Shown here: piece by piece, positions 51,164 to 58,533 of the stretch | Layout of the letters: each line of letters begins with the position of its first letter | How positions within the stretch are numbered: position 1 is the stretch's first letter | NCBI RefSeq assembly: GCF_014851685.1 | Contig: NZ_JACVAC010000014.1 | Location: 88,153 to 152,152 of the forward strand | DNA: 64,000 bases | Source: Pseudomonas sp. PDM05 | GTDB lineage: Bacteria > Pseudomonadota > Gammaproteobacteria > Pseudomonadales > Pseudomonadaceae | Reading direction: 5' to 3' | Program-made: the position numbers and the translations under genes | The notes under the pieces: generated by a model | Database searches by the model: none | What the model was told of the DNA's origin: nothing | What the model saw: the letters and a program-made list of their open reading frames with translations, nothing else

Positions 51164-52405
51164 TTGCGTCTGTTCCACACCTCCGACTGGCACCTTGGGC
51201 AAAACCTGCACGGCCAGGAGCGCGACTTCGAGCACGCCTGCTTCCTCAAATGGCTGCTCGAGCAATTAAAGGCCCAGCGCCCGGATGTGCTGTTGATCGC
51301 CGGCGACATCTTCGACACGGTCAACCCGCCGCTCAAAGCCCAGGAGCAGCTGTACGATTTCATCATCAGTGCCCACGAACAAAACCCCGACCTCACCATC
51401 GTGATGATCGCCGGCAACCATGACTCCGGTTCGCGTATCGAACTGCCCGCGCCGTTGATGCGCCGCTTGCGCACCCACGCCCTGGGTCGCGTGCTGTGGC
51501 TGGATGACGGCCAACTGGATGCCGAACGCCTGCTGATCCCCCTGCCGAATGCCAAAGGCAAGATTGTCGGCTGGTGCCTGGCGTTGCCGTTTTTGCGCCC
51601 CGCGGAAGTCACGGGCGCGCACCTGGGTGACGATTACCTGCGCGGTATCGGCCAGGTGCATGAGGCGCTCATCGCTGCTGCCAACGCCAAGCGTAAAAAA
51701 GGCCAGGCGCTGGTTGCCATCAGCCACGCGCACATGGCCGGGGGCTCGGTATCGGAAGACTCCGAACGCAGCCTGATCATCGGCAATGCCGAGGCGCTGC
51801 CGGCCAAGCTGTTTGATAGAAGCGTCGCTTATGTTGCCCTCGGCCATTTGCACAAGCCGCAAAAGGTCAATGGTGAAGAGCGTATTCGCTACAGCGGCTC
51901 GCCGATCCCACTGTCGTTTTCCGAAATTGGCTACAAGCACCAGATTCTCGACGTGTTGTTCCAAGGCGAGCGACTGGTCAGCGTCGAACCGTTGCTGATT
52001 CCGCGGTCGGTCAACCTGCAACGCCTGGAAGCCGCGCCCCTGGCCGACATTCTCACGGCCTTGAGCGAGTTGCCCGACGTCGACCTGCTCGCCGAAACCC
52101 AGCACCACCCCTGGCTGGAAGTGCGCGTGCGCCTCGACGAACCCCAACCCGACCTGCGCCAGCAGATCGAAGCCGCGCTGCAAGGCAAGGCCGTGCGCCT
52201 GGTGCGTATCGCCGCCGAGTACGCAGGCACCGGCCCGCGGGAGGAGGAAGGCGAAGCGCGGTTGATCGAACTCGACCAGCTCACCCCCCAGGAACTGTTC
52301 AGCCGCGCCTGGCAGGACAGCTATGGCAGCGAAGTGGATGAACAGACCTTGAAGGATTTCGCCGTGCTGCTCCAGGACGTGCAACAGGAGGATGAACAGC
52401 CATGA
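51164..52405 (+). CDS. sbcD: Exonuclease SbcCD, subunit D
   Basis: A 413-residue Mre11-type nuclease subunit. All phosphoesterase motifs are present: TSDWHLG (5-11), AGDIFDT (about 47), GNHDSGSR (about 84), SHAHMAGG (about 187) and GHLHKPQ (about 226). With SbcC it cleaves DNA hairpins and removes protein-blocked ends. It starts with TTG, supported by CAGGGAG six bases upstream. It is coupled to sbcC by a 4-base overlap. Its promoter must lie in or next to the 163-bp repeat array. Confidence 0.95.
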   Translation: MRLFHTSDWHLGQNLHGQERDFEHACFLKWLLEQLKAQRPDVLLIAGDIFDTVNPPLKAQEQLYDFIISAHEQNPDLTIVMIAGNHDSGSRIELPAPLMRRLRTHALGRVLWLDDGQLDAERLLIPLPNAKGKIVGWCLALPFLRPAEVTGAHLGDDYLRGIGQVHEALIAAANAKRKKGQALVAISHAHMAGGSVSEDSERSLIIGNAEALPAKLFDRSVAYVALGHLHKPQKVNGEERIRYSGSPIPLSFSEIGYKHQILDVLFQGERLVSVEPLLIPRSVNLQRLEAAPLADILTALSELPDVDLLAETQHHPWLEVRVRLDEPQPDLRQQIEAALQGKAVRLVRIAAEYAGTGPREEEGEARLIELDQLTPQELFSRAWQDSYGSEVDEQTLKDFAVLLQDVQQEDEQP

Positions 52406-55400
52406 AGATCCTCGCCATCCGCCTGAAAAACCTGGCTTCCCTGGCCGGCCCGTTTGAAATCGACTTCACCGCCGAACCCCTGGCTAGCGCCGGGTTGTTT
52501 GCAATCACCGGCCCCACCGGCGCCGGTAAAAGCACCCTGCTCGACGCACTGTGCCTGGCGCTGTTCGGCGCCGTGCCCCGACTGGGCGACACCGGCCAGG
52601 CCAAGATGCCCGATGCCGACAGCGACATCTCCATCGGCGATCCGCGCACCTTGCTGCGCCGTGGCACGGGCGGCGGCTATGCCGAGGTGGATTTTGTCGG
52701 CGTCAGTGGCCGTCGCTACCGTGCGCGCTGGGAAGCCAACCGCGCCCGCGACAAGGCCAGCGGCAAATTGCAGAACAGCCGCCAGAGCCTGATCGACCTG
52801 GACAGCGAACAACTGCTGGCCAGCCAGAAAACCGAATACAAGACCCAGTTGGAACTGGCCCTGGGCCTGAACTTCGAACAGTTCACCCGCGCCGTATTGC
52901 TGGCCCAGAGCGAATTCAGTGCGTTCCTCAAGGCCAACGACAACGAGCGCAGCGAGCTGCTGGAGAAACTCACCGACACCGCGCTGTACACCCGCCTAGG
53001 CCGCCGTGCGTTCGACAAGGCCAAGGAGGCCAAGGACGCCCACAAACACTTGCAAGACCAGGCCACCGGCGTGGTGCCCCTGGCCCCTGAAGCCCGCGCC
53101 GAGCTGGATGAGCAGTTCATCCAGGCCCAGCAACAGCTCAAGGTCCAGCAGGCCCAGCTCAAGCAGCTGGAGTTGCAGCACACCTGGCTCAAGGAGCTGC
53201 GTGAATGGCAACAACGCCAACTCGACGCCACCGAACAGCTCCAGCGCGCGCAAGCGGACTGGGATAGCCAGCGCCAACAACGCCAGGACCTGAGCCGCCT
53301 CGAACAATTGGCACCGCAGCGCCACCAGTTCACACGCCAAGCCGAGCTGCTCGGCGTGCTGACGCCTTTGGCCGCGCAGATTCAGGCGTCCAACACCCAA
53401 CAGACCGAGCTGCTTACCCGGCAGGCCCAGGCCCAGCAGCAACAAGCCGCCGCCCAGGCCGCATTGGCCGACGCGGTCAAACAGCAAATCGACGCAGGGC
53501 CGCTGCTGCAACAGGCCTTCGCCGAACAGAACACCCTCGCTCACCTGGCCAAAGACCTGGCCAAGCGCAACGACGACAAACAGCAACAGCAAAGCGCCTG
53601 CACCGAAGGCCAGAACCTGCTCAAGGCCTTGCAGGAAAAGCAGGCCGCCGTCACTGAGCGCCTGCAACGCCTCGCCGCCGGGCTGGAGCGCAGCGCCGCA
53701 CTCGCGCCGCTGGGCGATGCCTGGACCGTTTACCGTGAGCGCCTGCAACAGTTGATGCTGATCGGCAATCGCCTGAACAAGGGCCAGGCCGAACTGCCGC
53801 AGTTGGAACAGCGCGCCACTGCCGCCGCCGAACGGTTCACCCAGCAACGCGAAGCCCTGGACCTGTTGTACCAGGAGGCCGGCGCCGAACCCCACGCCGT
53901 GGCCGAGCAAATCCAGCTGCTCGCCAGCCTGCTGCAAGACAATCGCAAGCAACAGCGTGCCTTCGAAGACCTCACGCGCCTGTGGGACAGCCAGCAGCAA
54001 CTGGATCAACAGTCCGGCGCGCTGACACAAAAGCTTGCCGACGCCCAGCAGCAACGCGAACAGCTGAACCAGATCGGCCTGCAAACCAAGGCCGAGTTGA
54101 CGGTCGCCGAGCAGACGCTGACGGTGACCAAACAGCTGCTGGAACGCCAACGCCTGGCGCGCAGTGCCAGCGTCGAGGAACTGCGCGAGCAGTTGCAGGA
54201 CGATCAACCGTGCCCGGTGTGCGGCAGCCACGAACACCCGTATCACCAGCCCGAAGCGCTGCTGCAAAGTCTCGGTCGGCATGACGAGAATGAAGAGGCC
54301 ACGGCGCAAAAAGCCGTCGACACCCTCAAAGAAAAACTCACCGAACTGCGGGGTGAAGTGGGCGGCCTGATTGCCCAGCAAAAGGAATTCCTGCAACAGC
54401 AGGAACAACTCGCTGCGCAACAAAGCGCCCTGGCGCCCAGCCTGGACGCACACCCGCTGTCAGCCCTGCTGTTCAATCAGGACGCGGCCAAGCGCAGCGC
54501 ATGGCTGGCCCAGCAGCTCAGCCAACTGACACAAAGCATCAGCCAGGACGAACAACGCCAAGGCGCCCTGCTCAACCTGCAACAAAATGCCGGGCGCTTG
54601 CAGCAACAACTGCAAGCCGCCCAGGACGCCAGCCAGCAAGCCCGCCAATTGCTGGTGGACCAGCAGCGCGAACTGTCCAGCGACCGCGAACGTCTTGACG
54701 AAGAACTCAATGGGTTCGCCAGCCTGTTGCCCACCGAGACACTGGAAGGCTTGCGCAGCGAACCGGCGGCGACCTTCATGCAGTTGGACCAGCAGGTCAG
54801 CCAGCGCCTTGAACAGTTGGGCCAGCAAAAAGATGAACTGGCCGAACAACAAGAACGCCAGCACGCCATCGAGAAAGAACAGACCCACCAGCAACATCGT
54901 CAGCAACAGCTCGACGCACTGCTGCAACAACTGCGCGACGTGACCGCACAGCATCAGGCCGCGCAGCACGCGCTGAGCAACTTGTTGGGCGAGCATCCGA
55001 GCGCCGAACACTGGCAACAGCAGTTGGAACAGGCCGTGACCCAGTCACGCCAAAGCGAAGCCGATGCCAACACGCAACTGCACGAGTTGCACAACGCCTT
55101 GATCCAGTTGGCTGCCGACCTCAAGGCCCAGCAGGAACGCCAGCAGGCGCTGCTGACCGAACAGCACACGCTCGACAGCCGCATCAGCGAATGGCGCGCG
55201 CTGCATCCCGAGCTGGATGACAGTGGCCTCGCACGCCTGCTGGCCTTCGATGAGGCGCAGGTCAGTGCGCTGCGCCAGCAGGTGCAGCACAGTGAAAAAG
55301 CCGTCGAACAAGCCAAGGTGCTGCTGCAAGAGCGCGAGCAGCGCCTCGCCGAGCACCTGGCCTTGCACAACGGCAACCTGGATGCCGAGCAACTGGACAG

Positions 55401-56040
55401 CACCCTGGTGGCGCTCAACCAAAAATTGGCCGACGGCGAAAAACACCTCGCCGAACTGCGTGCGCGCCAGTCCGAAGACCAGCGCCGCCAAGATGCCAAT
55501 CACAGCCTCGCGCTCACCACCGCCAAAGCCTATGAAGAATGGCAGCGCTGGGCCCGTCTGGAAGCATTGATCGGCTCGGCCAACGGCGACAAATTCCGCA
55601 AGATCGCCCAGGCCTACAACCTCGACCTGCTGGTGCACCACGCCAACGTGCAACTGCGCCAACTGGTGCGCCGCTACCGCCTCAAGCGCGGTGGCAGCAT
55701 GCTCGGCCTGTTGGTACTGGACACCGAAATGGGCGATGAACTGCGCTCGGTGCATTCGCTGTCCGGTGGCGAGACGTTCCTGGTGTCGTTGGCGCTGGCG
55801 TTGGGCCTGGCGTCGATGGCGTCGAGCACGTTGAGGATCGAATCGCTGTTTATCGACGAAGGTTTCGGCAGCCTCGACCCCGAGTCCCTGCAATTGGCAA
55901 TGGATGCGCTGGACGGTTTGCAAGCCCAGGGGCGTAAGGTGGCAGTGATCTCCCACGTGCAGGAAATGCACGAGCGCATCCCGGTGCAGATCCAGGTCAA
56001 GCGTCAGGGCAATGGCTTGAGCACCCTGGAGGTCAAGTGA
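52402..56040 (+). CDS. sbcC: Exonuclease SbcCD, subunit C
   Basis: A 1,212-residue Rad50/SMC-like ATPase. Walker A is GPTGAGKST (about 36-44). Long Gln/Leu/Ala-rich coiled coils (about 200-590 and 650-1050) flank the zinc hook CPVCGSH (about 603). The ABC signature LSGGETFL and Walker B LFIDEGFGSLD are near the C-terminus. It drives SbcD in ATP-dependent hairpin cleavage. ATGA overlap with sbcD and GTGA overlap with the GST gene make a three-gene operon. Confidence 0.95.
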   Translation: MKILAIRLKNLASLAGPFEIDFTAEPLASAGLFAITGPTGAGKSTLLDALCLALFGAVPRLGDTGQAKMPDADSDISIGDPRTLLRRGTGGGYAEVDFVGVSGRRYRARWEANRARDKASGKLQNSRQSLIDLDSEQLLASQKTEYKTQLELALGLNFEQFTRAVLLAQSEFSAFLKANDNERSELLEKLTDTALYTRLGRRAFDKAKEAKDAHKHLQDQATGVVPLAPEARAELDEQFIQAQQQLKVQQAQLKQLELQHTWLKELREWQQRQLDATEQLQRAQADWDSQRQQRQDLSRLEQLAPQRHQFTRQAELLGVLTPLAAQIQASNTQQTELLTRQAQAQQQQAAAQAALADAVKQQIDAGPLLQQAFAEQNTLAHLAKDLAKRNDDKQQQQSACTEGQNLLKALQEKQAAVTERLQRLAAGLERSAALAPLGDAWTVYRERLQQLMLIGNRLNKGQAELPQLEQRATAAAERFTQQREALDLLYQEAGAEPHAVAEQIQLLASLLQDNRKQQRAFEDLTRLWDSQQQLDQQSGALTQKLADAQQQREQLNQIGLQTKAELTVAEQTLTVTKQLLERQRLARSASVEELREQLQDDQPCPVCGSHEHPYHQPEALLQSLGRHDENEEATAQKAVDTLKEKLTELRGEVGGLIAQQKEFLQQQEQLAAQQSALAPSLDAHPLSALLFNQDAAKRSAWLAQQLSQLTQSISQDEQRQGALLNLQQNAGRLQQQLQAAQDASQQARQLLVDQQRELSSDRERLDEELNGFASLLPTETLEGLRSEPAATFMQLDQQVSQRLEQLGQQKDELAEQQERQHAIEKEQTHQQHRQQQLDALLQQLRDVTAQHQAAQHALSNLLGEHPSAEHWQQQLEQAVTQSRQSEADANTQLHELHNALIQLAADLKAQQERQQALLTEQHTLDSRISEWRALHPELDDSGLARLLAFDEAQVSALRQQVQHSEKAVEQAKVLLQEREQRLAEHLALHNGNLDAEQLDSTLVALNQKLADGEKHLAELRARQSEDQRRQDANHSLALTTAKAYEEWQRWARLEALIGSANGDKFRKIAQAYNLDLLVHHANVQLRQLVRRYRLKRGGSMLGLLVLDTEMGDELRSVHSLSGGETFLVSLALALGLASMASSTLRIESLFIDEGFGSLDPESLQLAMDALDGLQAQGRKVAVISHVQEMHERIPVQIQVKRQGNGLSTLEVK

Positions 56041-56630
56041 GCGAGGTGCTGCTGTACTCGTTCCGACGCTGCCCGTACGCGATGCGTGCGCGGTTGGCGT
56101 TGCGCTACTCAGGCGTGGCGGTGCGTATCGTCGAGGTCAGCCTGAAGGCCAAGCCGGCCGAGATGCTGGCGCTGTCGCCCAAGGGCACGGTGCCCGTGTT
56201 GAGCGTTGATGGCCGCGTGATTGAAGAGAGCCTGGAAATCATGCAGTGGGCGCTGGCGCAGAACGATCCGCAGGATTGGCTGCTCGGCGGCAACCCGGCG
56301 GTGCTGGCGTTGATTGCCGAGAATGACCAGGTCTTCAAGCAACACTTGAACCGCTACAAGTACGCCGAACGCTACCCGGAGCAGCCAATGGAGCACTATC
56401 GGGCCGAGGGCGAGGTGTTTTTGCACAAGCTGGAGGGGTTATTGGCCGAGCGGAATTACCTGCTGGCAGACCACCTGACCCTGGCGGATGCTGCACTGGC
56501 GCCGTTTGTGCGTCAGTTTGCCCATGTGGATCGAGTGTGGTTTGCCGGTACATCGTATAAACGGTTGCAGGTATGGCTACAGCGGTTTCTGGATTCACCG
56601 CTCTTTGTCGCAGTAATGGCTAAACCCTGA
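56037..56630 (+). CDS. Glutathione S-transferase family protein
   Basis: A 197-residue protein with thioredoxin-like N-terminus (YSFRRCPYAMRARLALRYSG, a CPYA motif near residue 10) and GST helical C-domain (ADHLTLADAALAPFVRQFA). The Cys may give it omega-class thiol-transferase activity. GTG start in a GTGA overlap with sbcC. Why a GST accompanies sbcDC is unknown, though the coupling is tight. Confidence 0.87.
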   Translation: MSEVLLYSFRRCPYAMRARLALRYSGVAVRIVEVSLKAKPAEMLALSPKGTVPVLSVDGRVIEESLEIMQWALAQNDPQDWLLGGNPAVLALIAENDQVFKQHLNRYKYAERYPEQPMEHYRAEGEVFLHKLEGLLAERNYLLADHLTLADAALAPFVRQFAHVDRVWFAGTSYKRLQVWLQRFLDSPLFVAVMAKP

Positions 56631-56663
56631 GAGCTCCCACATTAGATTGAGATGCTCTTGAAT

Positions 56664-56843
56664 TCAGTGCTGAGTCTTGTGATCCAGTGCGGCATAGAAG
56701 TTGGCGCTCTGTTGCAGGTATTTCTGGGTGTAGGCGCTGGTGCTGGATTTCTTGCCGGTGAGTTCCACGCTGGCGGCCGCTGGCAGGGCCACAGTTGCGG
56801 AAACGGCGGAAGCGGCGATGATGGAGAAGAGGTTCAAGTTCAT
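56664..56843 (-). CDS. Small secreted protein of unknown function
   Basis: A 59-codon gene, short enough to be missed by length cut-offs. It starts MNLNLFSIIAASAVSATVAL, a clear signal peptide with an Ala-rich AxA cleavage site near residue 24, followed by a polar mature part of about 35 residues (VELTGKKSSTSAYTQ...). AAGGG lies about eight bases before ATG. It is convergent with the GST gene and co-oriented with nothing nearby. No family recognised; similar short exported proteins recur in Pseudomonas. Confidence 0.7.
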   Translation of the reverse strand: MNLNLFSIIAASAVSATVALPAAASVELTGKKSSTSAYTQKYLQQSANFYAALDHKTQH

Positions 56844-56972
56844 GTCGGTTACCCTTGTGTTCGTTTGGTTTGAGTGGCCGGGAAGGCCTTGGAACCCAAC
56901 TTACGCCCGAGGGTTGAACCTTAGAAATGCTTTGAAACAGTAGCCGTTATCACTCGAATTAATAGAAAGGCT

Positions 56973-56995
56973 CAGGCCCCGAAGTGCGGGGCCTG
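56973..56995 (-). terminator. Intrinsic terminator of the lactonase gene
   Basis: CAGGCCCCG and CGGGGCCTG form a 9-bp stem around five bases, five bases after the lactonase stop codon on the minus strand. The T-content after it is modest (AGCCTTTCTATT). Confidence 0.7.
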
Positions 56996-56999
56996 TGGC

Positions 57000-58175
57000 T
57001 TATTGACGCACCAGGAACTTGAGGTCGCTGGGCGCATCTATCGGCAATTTCTGCACGGTTTTACCCAGCAGGCCGGTCTTGGGGTCACGCTCGACCACCA
57101 CAATTTCATTGCTTTTCTGGTTGGCGATCAGCAGGAACTTGCCGCTCGGGTCCAGGCTGAACTCGCGCGGATGATCGCCTTCGACGGAACGGCGTTGCAG
57201 TTCCGTGAGGTGTGCGGTCGCCGGGTCAATGCCGAACACCAGCAACTGATTGGCCGTGCCACGGTTGCTCACGTACAGGAACTTGCCATCGGCGGACGCA
57301 TGCAGTGCCGCACCGGCCTTGTCCGCAGCCGGTTGCCCGGCAGCGAAGTCCACCAGCTGAGTCTGGCTGAGCTTGCCATCCTGGTAGTCGAACACCGCGA
57401 CCTGGGCACTCATCTCGGTGGTCAGCCACGCATGCTTGCCATCGGCGCTGAACAGCAGATGACGTGGACCGCTGCCCGGCGGCAACTGCACCGAGGCGGG
57501 CTCGGCCGGAGTCAACGGCAGTTCATGATTGGCCTTGGGGTCGTAACGATAGGCAAACACCTTGTCTGCTCCCAGGTCCTGCACAAACACGTACTTGCCA
57601 TCCGGCGACGACACCACCGAATGCACATGGTTGGAGGCCTGGCGCTCAGGGTTCACACGGCTGGCCGGGTGCCCGCTCAACTGCACGGGTGCCGACAGCT
57701 TGCCGGCGGCGTCCACGGGCAGGATCGCCAGGCTGCCGCCCGGATCTTCCAATACCGAATAGTTGGCAACGAACAGATAACGCCCGTCAGCAGCCACGCT
57801 GGAATGAGTCGGCTCGTTGCCCAGGCTCTGCACCTGATTGATCAGGGTCAGTTGATGACTTTGTGGGTCGATGCGGTAACTGCTCACACGACCGACCGGA
57901 TCTTTCTGACCCGGGCCGTTCTCATTGACCACAAACAAATGTTTCTGGTCCTTGGAAACGGTCAGCCACGACGGGTTGGCAGCCTTGGCCGCCAGCACCG
58001 GCTGGCCCTGGAACTTGCCCGTACGGCTGTCGAATTGCAGGTGGTAGATGCCTTCGCTGGTGCCGGCGGTATAGCTGCCGACCAACAGTTCATAGGTCTC
58101 GGCCGGTGCGGCCTGCACCGACATCGCGCCAACACTGCCCGCCATCAGCAGGGGCCAGAATTTACGCATCAGCAT
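57000..58175 (-). CDS. Exported lactonase family protein (YbhE-like beta-propeller)
   Basis: A 391-residue seven-bladed propeller of the 6-phosphogluconolactonase (Lactonase, PF10282) family. A signal peptide ends near MSVQAAPA (about residue 24). Repeating blade segments such as PDGKYVFVQDLGADKVFAYRYD and ADGKFLYVSNRGTANQLLVF are clear. The export signal argues against the cytosolic pentose-phosphate role, so the substrate is uncertain. ATG 58175 overlaps the upstream gene by 14 bases and has GAGGA eight bases before it. Confidence 0.87.
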   Translation of the reverse strand: MLMRKFWPLLMAGSVGAMSVQAAPAETYELLVGSYTAGTSEGIYHLQFDSRTGKFQGQPVLAAKAANPSWLTVSKDQKHLFVVNENGPGQKDPVGRVSSYRIDPQSHQLTLINQVQSLGNEPTHSSVAADGRYLFVANYSVLEDPGGSLAILPVDAAGKLSAPVQLSGHPASRVNPERQASNHVHSVVSSPDGKYVFVQDLGADKVFAYRYDPKANHELPLTPAEPASVQLPPGSGPRHLLFSADGKHAWLTTEMSAQVAVFDYQDGKLSQTQLVDFAAGQPAADKAGAALHASADGKFLYVSNRGTANQLLVFGIDPATAHLTELQRRSVEGDHPREFSLDPSGKFLLIANQKSNEIVVVERDPKTGLLGKTVQKLPIDAPSDLKFLVRQ

Positions 58176-58455
58176 CGGCTTCGTCCTCGTCGTTATTGTT
58201 GCCGGTGAACGCGCTCAAACAAACCAGGCGGTGCTCACCCTCTTCATTGATCAGCAACCAGCTTTGCAGGCTTTCATCGAAGGTGGCGGCGGCCAGTTGT
58301 TCGGGGCTGAACTTCCAACGCTTGAGGTCCCGACCGTCCATGCTTTCGATCAGCAAATGCTGGTCAAAGATGAACTCGAAGGCGTGCAGCCCGTTGATGA
58401 TCAGCATGTCGCTGTCGTTCAGGGCGCTGCTCAGGTTTGGTGTTGCGTCGGTCAT
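58162..58455 (-). CDS. Small acidic protein, possibly DUF5629
   Basis: A 97-residue cytosolic protein: HAFEFIFDQHLLIESMDGRDLKRWKFSPEQL in the middle and a highly acidic end (NNNDEDEADADA). It resembles a Pseudomonas-specific DUF5629-type family, from memory only. Its 3' end overlaps the lactonase start, so the two are coupled. Function unknown. Confidence 0.65.
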   Translation of the reverse strand: MTDATPNLSSALNDSDMLIINGLHAFEFIFDQHLLIESMDGRDLKRWKFSPEQLAAATFDESLQSWLLINEEGEHRLVCLSAFTGNNNDEDEADADA

Positions 58456-58469
58456 GATGTGAAGTCACT

Positions 58470-58506
58470 GCGGGGGAAAAGACACATGATAGGTCAATTC
58501 CCCCGC
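58470..58506. promoter_or_regulatory. Long inverted repeat GCGGGGGAA...TTCCCCCGC
   Basis: Nine-base perfect arms around 19 bases, between the RND gene stop and the small acidic gene start on the minus strand. It may end the RND transcript (no T-run) or form a leader hairpin that limits the next gene. Confidence 0.4.
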
Positions 58507-58533
58507 CGTGCCTTGCGGCATTGGTCTAATCGA

